A DNA stretch of 64,000 nt from Paragyromitra xinjiangensis (Eukaryota; Ascomycota; Pezizomycetes; Pezizales; Discinaceae). The notes under the pieces were generated by a model. The model worked only from the letters and a program-made list of their open reading frames with translations, had not been told where the DNA came from and did no database searches. This document shows positions 12,208 through 25,221 of the stretch, piece after piece (position 1 is the first letter of the stretch; each line of letters opens with the position of its first letter). Location of the stretch: contig JBCAMK010000009.1 in the NCBI GenBank assembly GCA_038503065.1, positions 434,001-498,000 of the forward strand. The letters are read 5' to 3'. Position numbers and translations under genes: made by a program.

Positions 12208-13248
12208 ATGTCCGGAACCACACTATCGTCAAAAAAACCCAAGTCCCCCGCGACCAAACCGAAGCCGAAGCCAAAATCAAAACCGGCGCCTCCGAAGATA
12301 CATAGGTCGGAGGAGCGGGTTGTTGAGAGTTCGGATGAAGGGGAGGAGGTTGGGTCTACTTCTGTGTACGAGACAACGACAGGGAAGAGTGAGACTGAGG
12401 CTGAGAGCGGGAGTGGGAGTGAGGAGGATGAGAGTTTAACTGAGGAAGGTAGTGGGAGTGATGAGGAAAGCCAGCCTCTAACGAAAGACTCGTTTGTACC
12501 TCTTCCCATTGCCTCTATAGACAATTCTAACATCAATCCAGAGACGTCGGGAAATATAAATACACCTATACACCACCCCCGGCATTCAAGTCCATCCCCC
12601 CACCTGCCACCTCATCTAACCCCTTCTCTGCTCGCAACCTTGAGGGTAAAGAGATATGGTTCATCACAGCCCCACTCGCAGCTCCACTCTCAAAGCTCAC
12701 TGACGTCAATCCCGCCGATATCGCGGAGGGGATGCCGGTTCTTGAGACGGGGAGTAGACGCTATTGTCTACGGCCTCAGGAAGACTCTGAGGAGCTTGCA
12801 GGGGTGGCATTGGCCGTGCAAGATGGGAAATCCGGGGGTTACAAGATTGGTATGTAGCAGTTGTCACTAATATCAAGATTGGGAGCTAATTAGGTGGGCT
12901 GATGCAGCAAATAAACAAATCACAAAATCTTTCAAGCTAGTTGAAGAACTTCCAACACCCACAGTACCATCAGATCAAATCCCGAAGTCGAAACCGGTTA
13001 GGCAGCAGCCGGATGGTCTGTGGATGCGGTTCAAGCCGATTGGGTATGTAGGAGCGCAGGGCGAGGACGCAAATGTGGAGATGATTGACGTGGATGTACG
13101 GCCACCGCGAGAGGACGTGGATGGTGAACACAAGAGGAAGAAGCGAAGGTCGCATAAAGAGGGGGCGGAGGGCGGCAATGAGAAAAAAGAAAAGAAGAAG
13201 CACAGGAGTAAAGAGAAGCACAGGAGTAAAAGCACCGCCGAAGCTTAG
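12208..13248 (+). CDS. RPA34: DNA-directed RNA polymerase I subunit A34.5
   Basis: Encodes a 310-residue homologue of the Pol I-specific subunit A34.5, which pairs with A49 as a TFIIF-like module for rRNA synthesis in the nucleolus. Three exons: 12208-12491, 12542-12849 and 12908-13248. The N-terminus is low-complexity (Lys/Pro-rich, then an acidic Ser/Glu run). The conserved core starts near YTPPPAFKSIPPP and includes NLEGKEIWFITAPLAAPLSKL (shared family motif IWxITAP). A later conserved block is DGLWMRFKPIGY. The C-terminus is the usual Lys-rich tail (KRKKRRSHKE, KEKKKHRSKE), a nucleolar-targeting type sequence. The chosen ATG has a good context (ACCATGT); the open frame extends upstream to 12112 but without a conserved segment. 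The gene converges with prefoldin subunit 6, only 131 bp away. The second intron is firm; the first (GTTTGT donor) is inferred from frame. Confidence 0.87.
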
Positions 13249-13379
13249 TAATGGATGTGGGGAGAAAAGTACTAGTGATTTTTTGTATATTACATTTTGT
13301 ATCTTTCGGGAATTACGGCCTAGATATCTTGTCTGACCATTTCCAGCTCCATTCACCACTCGCCCTAAGAGTCGATGCC

Positions 13380-13985
13380 TTATTGTACGGGGCTAGCCTC
13401 CTGCATCATAGATTGGAGCTGCATAATCTCCATCTTTTTCCGCTCTTGCTTCTCCTGAATTCCCTTCAGCTGAGCTTCTGTCCGGTTGCTGTGGGGTCAC
13501 GAGGTATCTATTAGTGCTGTGGTGTTAAATAGTAGGATAGAAGGGGACGTACATCTCGGACTCTATCAGATCAAGACGGTTATTCACGTTCATAACGGCT
13601 TCTGACTTATCCTGTTTGACGAGAACAGGGCCGATGAGCTTGTAGATGTTGGCATCGTCCTCCAAGGTTGAGAATTCCTAGATGAGAAGTCAGCTTTGCC
13701 CAGCAGATACCCCAACCAACCACATTCAGAAGCCAAAAAACAAGAACCATCCCAGGTTCAGTCTAATCGTAAGAATTAAGGATACAGGATCTAGAAGAAA
13801 CCATACTTTCTGCACCGCCTTATTCTCTTGCAACTGGCTATCAAGTCGTTGTCTAGCTTCCACAACGGCGCTCAAGTCTACTCTATCAGCATCCTATTCC
13901 CTCATCTAACATAAAACACAACCCCACCTTTCTGAAGAGCCTGGAACTCGTCCGTAAGACCCTGCATCGTCTGGGCGCTTGACAT
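13380..13985 (-). CDS. YKE2: Prefoldin subunit 6
   Basis: A 120-residue beta-type prefoldin subunit. Prefoldin is a heterohexameric cytosolic co-chaperone that delivers unfolded actin and tubulin to the CCT chaperonin. Four exons (13985-13928, 13877-13807, 13677-13553, 13488-13380) are joined by introns of 50, 129 and 64 nt, all with GT..AG borders and correct phase. The protein shows two long coiled-coil helices flanking the beta hairpin. The near-invariant family block is present: DLSAVVEARQRLDSQLQEN, then DDANIYKLIGPVLVKQDK, then the C-terminal helix NRTEAQLKGIQEKQ. Length matches the family (110-130). It diverges from VPS4 with a 379-bp shared upstream region and converges with RPA34. Identification is very secure even though no single long open frame exists. 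Confidence 0.93.
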
Positions 13986-14364
13986 CGTGAAATCGGATAT
14001 GGTGGGGGGATGAATTCGATTTCTGGTGGGGTTTGCAATAGACGACGCAACATAACGCCAAGACACAAGGATCACAACAACCAACTTCAGCTCAAAGGGT
14101 CATCCCGTATCATCGACTTTTTTCAACACCTTCCTCTACCCATCGACGAGTACGTTGTAGGTATCTATCTCCCTTGTTCTCCCTGCCACTCCTACAATTT
14201 GTGTTTTGGTGCAATAAGATGTTTCGTGGCTAACATAGTGAGCAGCATTCAGGCTAGCAAGGCATACTACGCCCCACCCCCGCATTTTAGATCATCCTTC
14301 GAGAACCTACAGCTCCTGCTCCAGCTCTATCTCATCCCCGAGCTCTGGTCCTCACTACCCCATC
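13986..14364. promoter_or_regulatory. Shared upstream region of prefoldin 6 and VPS4
   Basis: A 379-bp interval between two divergent housekeeping starts; it must hold both promoters. No TATA box close to either ATG stands out. Pyrimidine-rich stretches precede the VPS4 ATG, as is common in fungal housekeeping promoters. Confidence 0.55.
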
Positions 14365-15781
<1,417 letters not shown>

Positions 15782-16630
15782 AGTGGGGAGTTGTAGTATT
15801 TGGAGGTGGGATGTTGGCGGAGCGGAGTATCCTAGTTAGTCTTTTCGGGCAGGTTTCAGGGAGCTGGTCTAGTATAATAATGATGGCATGTGTTAAGCAA
15901 TGGTTCGAGGCGTCGTGAAGGATTTGAATTAAGTGGGCGCGTTCGTGTATATGTGGGATGTGGGGCGGGGGGTTGGGGGTGTAGATGGGATCCTCCGGTT
16001 TTTTATTCTCTTTTTACTTCTTGTTATGCTGGCTCGGTTTGGCTCTTATTTTTATGGTCGTTATGTTTTATGGAGTGTGGCGAAACTGTCACTGTGGAAA
16101 CCAAACATTAAATGAGATCGTGGAGTGGCAGATGATATGTATTAGGGGTAGATACCTGCTTTTTGTATTCGAAAGGGATATTACACAAATCCCTTGTCTA
16201 GGAAGCCATCATCTTTAAGGTAGGCCAGGTGTGAGGTTTAGAGCCCTTTGCCATGCGTCATGAGACAATTATGGGTAGGAACAGTAGAGATTATACAGAA
16301 GCACATGAGAGGCTGTAGGATACGGATACTTAGTGGCCCAGTTCCTTATATTGCCCCGAGCCGGCATTAAGCACTACAATGAAGTCCTGATAGCACACCC
16401 TTTTGTTTATAAAGTTCATGGATTATCACTCGAAGTTGGTTTCACCAGGCGTTAAATAGATAGATAAATCATACACGCTTTTGCTAGGTGCTGGAAATCG
16501 CGATAGTGAACTTCCTAATATTCGGCTAGTACTTGCGCTTAAAATACCCTTTCTCCTTCCCAGCCTAACACTCAGCATCACTCTTCTAGCCCTCTAGCAC
16601 CCCGTTTTGGACCCGCAATCCCCTCAACCC
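15782..16630. other. Convergent intergenic region
   Basis: 849 bp between the 3' ends of VPS4 and the first SET/TPR gene. It contains overlapping hydrophobic short frames on the plus strand (15890-16218) with no recognisable motif, most likely the VPS4 3' UTR. Confidence 0.5.
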
Positions 16631-19111
16631 TTAAACCAACTTGTATCCCACTTTTGTAAACTCCTTCCCATAACGTTCAGCAAAACTAACCCTCTCGCCA
16701 TAAGTAACTTCATAAAAATCAGCCGCTAGTCTTTGCCAAGCTTTAGCCATTACATGATTCCCACGAAGGGTATACATAGTTGAGCATATAGTAAGAAATT
16801 CTGGCAGGTCCAGGTTATTAGGAAAGTTCCCATGTACTATTATCAATACTTTTTGGTGAACCTGCGATTCCTCGATCACATACCCGAGAGCCTTTAAGAT
16901 ATGTTTAACGATTCGAATCACCTCGTCCCAACCTTTCGCCTCCGGTTGGGCGCGGGTATACACCTTCATAAGGAATTCCAAGGCGGTGACCAGCACATGG
17001 CGGGGCTGTTTGCTAGGTGGGTTCTTGTAAGTAGCTTCGAGGGAATCTACTAATTTGAGGATTTTCGGTAAATTAACGATCAAGCTCTTACGATTTTTAA
17101 GGAGTAAGTTGAAGCTCAAGATCGTGTTCAGTAGTGTTTCCCGGCCGTTCCGAACAGTGAGAGGTTCCTCGGACTCAACTTTGCAAAGTTTACAGTTGCA
17201 GGTAAACTCCCAGTTGAAGGCAAGAGACCGTTGACGAAGTTCAACGTCTTCACCCAGAGTAATGTACTCTAAGGCCAATTGCTCTCCCTTCTTAATTTCC
17301 CTCGTTGCTCGTATCATGACCATGTCGCCGATTGCAGATCGACAGACTGAACTCCAGCAGGCGTGGTTAATATAGGACGGCTTACCCACCATGATTTTAC
17401 CGTTGGTTGCTTCCAATCCCTCCTGTGTATCTCTACCTTCGCATACCGAGATTTGAGCAGTTGCTGCGCTAAACAACGGATGAATAAAGCAGTTGTAAAG
17501 CCGAATCTCATGGACAAGGAACCTATTTAGAATAAAGTTATTTCCCATTCTATGATGCTAGAGAGAATAGGGGGAAATGGGAGGAAACATACGTATCGAT
17601 AACAGGCTTTCCGTCCACACACCTTTCTTGCACTCTCTGACGTCCATAACTCCCCCCATACAGCTGCAAGAATTCCTCGGCTATCGAAGGATTATCGTAT
17701 AGTTTCTGAACAATCTCCAAAACCGAACGATCTCTGCCGTTGTTCTTGTGTATGCGGCCCGAAACAAGGTCGATGGTAATTGACACGTCATGTGTCCGGG
17801 GATGGTAGAGCTGGAAAGCTTTCGTAGCAAGAAGCAACTCCCCAAACTTCACGTCTCTCGTGGTAAACAAACCCCAGCCAGAGTCTGTCGTTTCTTGGCG
17901 ACTCACAGGTCCTACGAAGTCGGCGCAATCAAGCCTAACAGGCCTCTTCAAGTTATCGTGCACCGCATCTGATGTAAGACGTCTCAGCTCCTGGAAATCG
18001 TATTTCCCAGTTTGTTCTTCCTGGAGTCGCCGAAACACTTTGAGGAGCTCGCTGTTTGCTCTCTTGAGAAGCTCCTCCTTTACACCGGTAACCTCACCTT
18101 CGAGTTCCCGATACCACCGGATAAGTTTGAATAGAAAGTTTTTGCATGCTTCAAACCTTCGAGCCTGATATAAGGTCTGTGCTCCGCGTAATAGTGCTTT
18201 TTCGTTAGTGGGGTCGGATTGCAACACGTATTTGACATCGTTGAGAGCTTCTTCATAGAGCTCGGTCGATTCAGATAGCTTAAGGAAAGCCTGTGAGCGA
18301 TTGAGCCTCAGGGTTTTGATTATATCCATATCATCCCCATCGATGGTAGTCTCAAGGCCTTTGGTATAACTATCACGTGCATCTCAGTATCAGCTACTAG
18401 TATAGAGTTTTTAGGTTGAAAACTAAATTACCATTCGATAGCTTCGCGAAGCCTACCATCTCCATACAACATATTACCTTCCTCTTTCCAGTCCACAGTT
18501 GTTTTGTCAGTTTTGAAGTCATGTCCCTGGCCTTGCCACTCAGGTGGAATCCGAACATCGTTAGGACGGAGGAAGATAATGTCAGAGATATGGTCAACAC
18601 AAACACTAGTCCCGGTTTCGAGTTCTCCAGTTGTGTTCGACTTGTAAAACGGCTCTTTAACGATGAAGACCTGACTTTCGGAGAGAAAGTTCGGAATCAT
18701 GGCTTGGTCCGTATCGAATACTGGAAACTGAACAAGTTCGCATTCTCCATTCTCATCTTCTGCTACAGTAACGATCCCGGCTGCCTTTGTCGGGGAAGTG
18801 ATCGTACGCAAGACCATGTAATGGCCACGGTGGTTGGTTTCCAGACGCAAATCTTGGGTAAATATCTTCGTCAAGACTGAAAAAGAAGCGACAGAAGGGG
18901 GGTATTTATGCGAAATATAGCGAATCTGAGTTCTGGGAGTGTCAGAAACTCCAATGGATTTCAACGCAATACGGTTCCGAAAGTTGATAAGTTCTTCGCG
19001 GGTTAGTTTTGTGGAAGATTTCTCCCCCTTCTTGAGCCGCGCCACATGCAACGCGATTTGGGCCTTTTGAGATAAAGCCGCATGAAGGTAGAAATCACCA
19101 GAGGTATCCAT
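16631..19111 (-). CDS. SET-domain/TPR protein, copy A
   Basis: A 791-residue protein of a fungal family combining a conserved N-terminal region, a TPR segment and a SET methyltransferase domain, SMYD-like but with no MYND zinc finger. Exons: 19111-18432, 18369-17593 and 17549-16631. The N-terminal region has LRLETNHRGHYMVLR and FIVKEPFYKS. TPR-like helices follow (KTLRLNRSQAFLKL, about 245-330). The SET domain begins at about residue 373 with DCADFVGPV and GWGLFTTRDVKFGELL. The cofactor/active-site motif PSYINHACW lies at about 543-551, and the Cys-rich post-SET motif FTCNCKLC near 600. It is probably a protein-lysine methyltransferase; the substrate is unknown. Both intron positions match those of copy B (21250-23741), which shows common descent by duplication. 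The start is the first ATG of the open frame. Confidence 0.87.
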
Positions 19112-20007
19112 CTTGAAAACTGCAAACTCGAAAGTCGATAAAGAATGGGGTTCTCGGGTTTTTCGGTTTGTGAAGAGTCGAACGCATAAAGACCAAGGGG
19201 GTCAAAGAGAAATTTAAAGTTCAGATTTACTCATGTTGAAAGAAACCATGAGCAAGATCTCAGATCCCACAAAGTAGAAGTTCACTATTCAGTTGAACCG
19301 GTGTGTACACGGGTGGAGAAAAAATAGATATGCGCGTATCACGAATTTTGCTGTTGCTAGTCTAGATGCGCGGGGCGAAAGCATGCGCAACAATCACAAA
19401 CTTCTGTGATCTCCTTAGGAAAAATTTCAAAGGCGAAAAAAGAAGTCTTTGACCTCCCCAGAAGCCTGTTGAACAAACGCTCCAGCAGGTGCTGAAGAAT
19501 AATAACACTGTCTTGACTAGCTATTTTTTCCTTTGTTTTCACCCACTTTAATTATAAAGTTTGCTACCCCCGAGCCATATTAATACTATAATACCTCTTG
19601 GCGAGCTGTAAAGGCTTACAAACCCCAAACACCCATCCCGAAATTGTACACTTAGCACTACATGTAGGTGACGCCCTAAAGATCTCCTAATCGAATGCAC
19701 TCATTAGATGAAACCACCCAGCTTGCACAAATCGTTTAAGCTAGGAGTTATAACTTATTCGATTAGCCCATGCATCCTCACTGGTAGAAATTGAAAGAAA
19801 GAACCAGAGCCAGTTAACCAAGCAATCATCTACATATGCAAAGCGGGAGCATGAAGACGGACTCGAGCAGCGGAGTTATCTACCTTATACACCAAACATA
19901 CTCCCGGGCACGGACGTACATCAATAGAAAAGAATAGAAAGAGGCCGCTCTAGAGCGTGAGCGTATGCCGATGGCAACGACGTTGATCAAATTTATGACG
20001 TTATTCA

Positions 20008-20077
20008 GTAGGCTCGTTCCCATCTCAACCTTCGGTGCGTAGCATCTGCAAGGCGGTTGGGATGGGGACGAGCCTAC
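20008..20077. repeat. 23-bp inverted repeat forming a hairpin with a 24-base loop
   Basis: The arm 20008-20030 is matched by the complement of 20055-20077 at 21 of 23 positions. Both mismatches would be G-U wobbles in RNA read from the plus strand, so the transcript could form a continuous 23-bp stem. No TA or longer target duplication flanks it. Confidence 0.75.
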
Positions 20078-20491
20078 TTCGAGGGCTGGAGCTAGACACG
20101 AGGTTAGTTATTTAGTTGCTTTCCTAGGAGTAGTCTAGTATCCTCAACCGTAGATTAACCAATGAAATATCGATGCTGGCAGTTCTGAGCTCGGGAACCA
20201 TGAACACTCACTCGACACACAATTGCAATATTTTGTTGGAGATACTACATGCTAGTATCAGCTTCCTAATACAGGCTCCCCTACGTGCCTCCACTGTTTC
20301 AGCTGCTTCATAGGTTCATGTTTATTTGGCGGGTATTCGGGCTATGCAGAGTGCTTTGGGAGACCGGCCAGTCATTTGGTGGACCCCTTTCTATTGGTCA
20401 AATACTTGTATGAGGCTTTCACCTCTAGCGGAGCAGGTAACCTCGCTATCTATTACACACTCGAGATTATTCCTTCATATTTCAACCTATC

Positions 20492-20936
20492 GGAGATATT
20501 GCTTCCTAATTATTCTCACATTTCTTTCCTATTGCCCGTAGACTTTTCTTTATCTTTCCCATGCTTTTCCCGTTGTTCCCGCCACTAACTAAGGCCACTA
20601 CCCGAATACCTAACATATCCGGCGTATACAGCAGAAACTCCGAGAGGTTCGAGACTATGGTATATCGGAGGAAATAGGGTTCTCCTAATCGGCTAGATTC
20701 CGTATAGATACGACTTCAGTATTCTCTGTCATTCGAATTCTTCCTTCATTCAGTATCAATATCATGTCACTCTCTAATCTTAGACACAACCCAGCGGAGA
20801 TATTACTCCCCAATTATCCTCATGTTTATTCTCTACTGCACATAGATTTTTCTTTGTTCGTTCGTCTGATTCTTTCCCGCTACCCAAAGGCTACTAAGGC
20901 TACTGTCCGAGTATTTAGTGTATGCTGCGCAGCAGC
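20492..20936 (+). repeat. Diverged direct repeat, two units of about 140 bp
   Basis: Unit 1 (about 20492-20634) and unit 2 (about 20796-20936) share an ordered series of matches: GGAGATATT, CCAATTAT/CTAATTAT, TTTTTCTTT, GGCCACTA/GGCTACTA and the end GCAG. Many of the differences are transitions. Translation gives similar peptides in both (EILLPNYSH and EILLPNYPH). It is an old local duplication of unknown nature. Confidence 0.55.
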
Positions 20937-21249
20937 TGGTTTGAGGCTACGATGTATTAGTATTTGGACCTTTTTAATTTGTTGGATTCTGTACCAATAG
21001 AGGGGCACTTTGCCCCTCTTTCCGTTAACGTTCTGTACCTCAAGAAATTCAACTTCTCTACTTTCCCCGCTGCTCAGATCGCTATTCAATATCTTACTCT
21101 ATTTCTCAACAGAAAGTCATACTGTTTCTGTTGCATTTAATAAATTCCTCCTTAATTGATGTTTCACATACACCTAAGCCAAGCCCCCACCCCAGGCTCC
21201 CTTAGCTTGCGGTTAAGCTACATGAAGGAAATAGAGAAATTTCAGACCC

Positions 21250-23741
21250 TTATTTAACCATCGGAAGACCTATAGTCTCAAATACCTCTTCATACTGCTT
21301 AGAAAAGCTCGCTCTCTCACCAATCTCAACCTCATAGATATCAGCTGCAATCTTTTGGCAAGCCTTTGCCATCCCAACATTGCCTAAAACCATATATGTT
21401 GATGTACTTTGAACAAAAGCACTCGCTAAACTTCCATAATCCGTCATATAACCATACTGCTTGAAAACTACTTTGCCTTGGCTTGGGTATTTCTCAATCT
21501 TGTAGCCTAAAGCCTCTAAGATACGCTCTGCGGTCTCGAGAACCTTGTTATAGCGCCTTAGCTGTGCATAGATCTTGACGAGAACTTTGAGGCCTTGCAT
21601 CAGTGTATAGCGAGGTTGTTCGATTGGTGGGTTTTTGTATGTAGCTTCAAGAGAATTGATCGATCGGACGATCCTAGGCAAAACATTATTCAGATCATTC
21701 ACGCTTGGTTGACGATTAACGAGCAGTTCAAGCTTCAAAATCTCGTCCAGACGCGCTTTCCGGTTATTTCGAACGGCGATGGTTTCCTGACTTTCGGCAG
21801 TACAAAGACGACAGTGGCATGTGAATCCCCAAATCCTCATGAGAAGCTCCTGGCGAGACGCGACGCCGCCCTCGTCGCTTGTATACGCAAACGTGATTTG
21901 CTCGCCTTTTTTGATATTCACGGTCGCCCGCACAATCATCATGTCTCCGATGAAGTTACGATTAGCTGAGCCTGGGCCCCAGCAGGCATGGTTGATATAG
22001 GATGGCATTACCCAAATACCAACACCTTGGGATCCCCTTGAATATTCTCCATCAGTATCTGCTCTGTCGGGTGCGTCCTTAGGTAGTGGGGCACAGTGGA
22101 AGTTGTTATTCTTTTGGATTTCGTCAATCAAGAATCTATGATAAATTCAGCACCGTCCCAAATGTCTAACGATATGCGAGCCATACGTATCTACAACAAG
22201 CCTTCCATCAATATACTCTTCGTTCACGCGTTCATACGGTCCACTATAAAGCCCCACGAGCTCTTTCGATGTTGACGGATTATGGTACGCCTTTCGAACA
22301 ATCTCTGTGACAAGTTGAGAGCAGCTACTGATTTCCAGCCGACTTTCCATAACATTGACAACAAGCGTCGTTGCATGTATCTGAGGATAACAAACTTGAA
22401 AAGCCTTCGAGCAAAGGAGAAGCTCGCCGAATTTTATGTCCCTTGTCGCGTAAAGACCCCTTCCAGTTTCTGTCGTAGTTTGTAAATGTACGGGACCCAC
22501 AAAGTCCGCGCAGTCAAGCTCGACCAACCCCCCTCCTGCACTTGAGTTGAGCCGTCTCATCTCATTGAAGTCATATTTCCCGGTTTGCTCCTCTTGCTGC
22601 CGTCTATATACTCTGAGTAGCTCGGCTTTGGCCTCTTTGTCCTTAGGGTTGTTTCGAACGAGAGTCCGCAAATAAGTCTTACTATCTTCAAATCTTCTAG
22701 CCAAGTAAAGAGCTTTCCCAGCAAGCAATAAAGCTTTTTTGTCCGTGGAGTTGAGAGTGTTCAGAACATACTCAGAATCCTCGAGGGCATTTTCATGAAG
22801 CCCAAGTGAGAGGGATGCCTGCGAGCGATTCAGTCTCAAGGTTTTGATCACAGCGATATCGTCCGAGCCGATTTTAAGGCCTTGTGTACAGCTATTAAGA
22901 TCAGCAATAGGCCCCAGGAGAAAATATCAGATACACGAAATCAAAAGGTTTCAGAATGTGATTACCATTCGATCGCTTCGTAAAATTCACACCTTCGAAA
23001 GAGTGCGTAACCTTCCTCTTTCCAATCCACAGCCGTTTTATCGACCACGCGATTGTGTGACTGCCACGCTGCTGGGATTCGATCGTCACCAGGGCTTAGG
23101 AACAGGACATCAGAAACATGGTGGACAAAGATACCGGTATCAGTTTCGCCTGATACATCTGATTTGTAAAAAGGTTCTTTGACTATGATGACTTGACCTT
23201 TCGATTTTCTCATTTCCAGTCACCGACAGGCCAGTGGTAGTGGAATTAGTTAGCAAGGCACAGGTAATCAACTACACTTGTCCCGATCAGATGTTGTCCA
23301 AGACAAACCTGCAGAGAGAATTTTTGTCCAATCTCTATTTTTGTCCATGTTATAAAGATGCACTGATTCGCAAACACCCTTTTCATCCTCTACCACAGAT
23401 ATAATTGCTGCCTTCTTGACAGGGAATCCAACCATGCGCAGGAGAAGATAGGAGCCACGATGATTCGTTTCGAGGAGTAGTTCGTCGATATAAGTCTTCG
23501 CAAGAGCTGAGATGGGAGCAACAGATGGTAGGAATTTATGCGTGACATATTTGATATCCAAGTGCGATCCTTTGACCTCTATTTTTTTCTTTCTCAGTTG
23601 TAACTTAAGCAAGGTCTCGGCGAGTTCCAAACGAGATGGCCTGGCTAGAGGTTTCTGACCCTTCTTGCGAGATGCGATTGCAGTAGCATCTTCGGCATTC
23701 CTCAGGAGGTATGTGAAGCGAGAGAGATCTGGAAAGTACAT
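21250..23741 (-). CDS. SET-domain/TPR protein, copy B
   Basis: A 751-residue paralogue of the gene at 16631-19111 with the same domain order. Exons: 23741-23309, 23197-22966, 22891-22187 and 22135-21250. The second and third introns coincide with those of copy A; the first (23308-23198) is unique to this copy. Matching landmarks are LLLETNHRGSYLLLRM, IIVKEPFYKSD, KTLRLNRSQASLSL and DCADFVGPV. The SET motif PSYINHAC lies near residue 500 and the post-SET motif FTCHCRLC near 557. The inserted loop of the SET domain differs in sequence and length from copy A (region around DAPDRADTDGEYSRG), and the C-terminal helical region has also diverged. It is probably a lysine methyltransferase of unknown target. 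A single-base or annotation error could change exon 1, but the splice and frame solution gives a clean full-length protein. Confidence 0.85.
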
Positions 23742-24070
23742 AATTAAATATGATAGTGTAGTTGAGACCAGTAAAAGAAATGTCGAAGAAAAACGTTTGA
23801 CTGATATTCAATCTACAGACTCGCTGGTTGCCTGAAAACTGCATGACAATGAACTACATGTATGTTGATCGAACCCAAAACCAACAGCACTTTTTAGAGA
23901 AAATAAAATCCAGGTGAGACTCCTTGCGGTGCATATTTACTAGATTTCGACTTCACTACTTTACTGCCCACGAATTTTCATATAGATTGAGGTTACACTT
24001 CCTGGTCTAGGTTTAACCGAAGCCCATGATAGAGCTCACCTGATTATATAATCATGCAGTTCAACTGTAC
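23742..24070. other. Upstream region of SET/TPR copy B
   Basis: 329 bp between the copy-B start and the first inverted-repeat element. It contains a TACATGTA palindrome at 23855-23862, about 115 bp before the ATG, and no obvious TATA box. It presumably carries the copy-B promoter. Confidence 0.45.
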
Positions 24071-24461
24071 TACTACGGGTGCAGGGGTAAGTCTGTCACC
24101 AGGTGGCGGTGCAGTCATTTGCTTGAGGGACTCGAGCTCGCCCGAGTTTTTCAGTTTTATCAACTAAACTAGGTCAATGTTTTGTATATAGAGTCGCTCA
24201 CGGGGGTATGGCTGATTCCAAGTTTTTTGGTGGGCACCCCAAAGAAGCCATTGAGCAACGCCTGCATACTATGTATAATTACTACGTATATCTGAGTCCG
24301 CCATAGTTCCGTGGGCGCCATACACCTGTGAGCGACTCCAGTGTTCTCTATTCACTACGCATTTTATCAGGCCTCTCAGAGTGTTGGGGAAGGAGAAGGA
24401 AAATCGACATATTCTGCCCGCACCGCCACCTGGTGACAGACTTACCCCTACACCCGTAGTA
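24071..24461. mobile_element. MITE-like inverted-repeat element 1 (391 bp)
   Basis: Terminal inverted repeats of about 42 bp, 24071-24112 and 24420-24461, differ at one base. Each starts TA-CTACGGGTG, so a TA duplication, as in Tc1/mariner-type insertions, is consistent. A second, inner inverted repeat (24191-24211 against 24318-24338, 19 of 21 matching) makes the element a nested fold-back. No coding capacity. It lies upstream of SET/TPR copy B, 330 bp from its start. Confidence 0.8.
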
Positions 24462-24477
24462 CTTGTTAGGTAAATAT

Positions 24478-24630
24478 TACTATTTTCGATCAGCCAGATA
24501 CCAGGAATGTCCGGTCCTATTTATAATTGGGTGAAAATTGGTTATTCTGCCAGATTGAAGCAAGTTTTCCCACCAGAATTTGTGTTCTGGTATTTGGCCC
24601 GTCCTGGTATTTGGCTGATCGAGGATAGTA
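24478..24630. mobile_element. MITE-like inverted-repeat element 2 (153 bp)
   Basis: Terminal inverted repeats of 29 bp (24478-24506 and 24602-24630) differ at three positions. Each starts TA-CTAT and contains TCGATCAGCCA, again flanked by TA. It lies 16 bp from element 1 but has unrelated repeat sequence. No open frame; too short for transposase. Confidence 0.75.
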
Positions 24631-25221
24631 TCAGTAAAGTTATTTATGTAGCAAATAAGACTTCGCTTCGAGCCTTGTGATTGGTGGTAATTAGTGAGTA
24701 CCTAGTCCCGAGTGTTGGCCAACTCCGCGGCAACCAAAATTTGAATTCTTGCAACGCAGTAGCCAAAACACTCTATTAAGGCAGTAGTATGCTGTACTCT
24801 ACTGGTATGTGCTAAAAACGAACCTTGACGTCAAACCCAAAAGGCTGGGCATAAGACACCAACCCAACTTCCTTTCTACCTAACATTCCATCATTGACAC
24901 TCTATCTATTACCGATACAGGTGATACTACTTCGAGAATGGCTCCCAGAATCGTTGCTCATATATCTCGCAACAATTGGCACAGAGGAAACCCCCAAGCG
25001 GTCACCCCCCTGTTACCACACACGACACTACAGTAGGCTTATCCCACTCATATTTCTAGCCCGATGTTCTCGGTACTCGTTTCTAGTGTACATGGTAGAC
25101 TTAATAAATTTCGCATGTACCAGTTCCAAGCACTCAGCACAAATCAAGGACTCAGGGGCATCGCCAAAATATGTCCCCCTATCATTCAGTACTCCTCTGC
25201 ACCCACCAATTGACTATATAG

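Larger units (their letters stand above)
19112..21249. other. Spacer between the two SET/TPR paralogues
   Basis: About 2.1 kb without a supported gene. It contains a TACATGTA palindrome (19659-19666), the strong hairpin at 20008-20077, the diverged direct repeat at 20492-20936 and a small hairpin near 20999-21020 (GAGGGGCA / TGCCCCTC). Short frames at 20326-21000 follow the direct repeat and are not convincing genes. Confidence 0.5.

Noticed and set aside
12093..12536. Minus-strand frame opposite RPA34
   Set aside because: It is the complement of the low-complexity acidic and Lys/Pro tract of the real gene.
15890..16218. Hydrophobic short frames after VPS4
   Set aside because: Three overlapping frames in T-rich DNA immediately downstream of VPS4; most likely 3' UTR.
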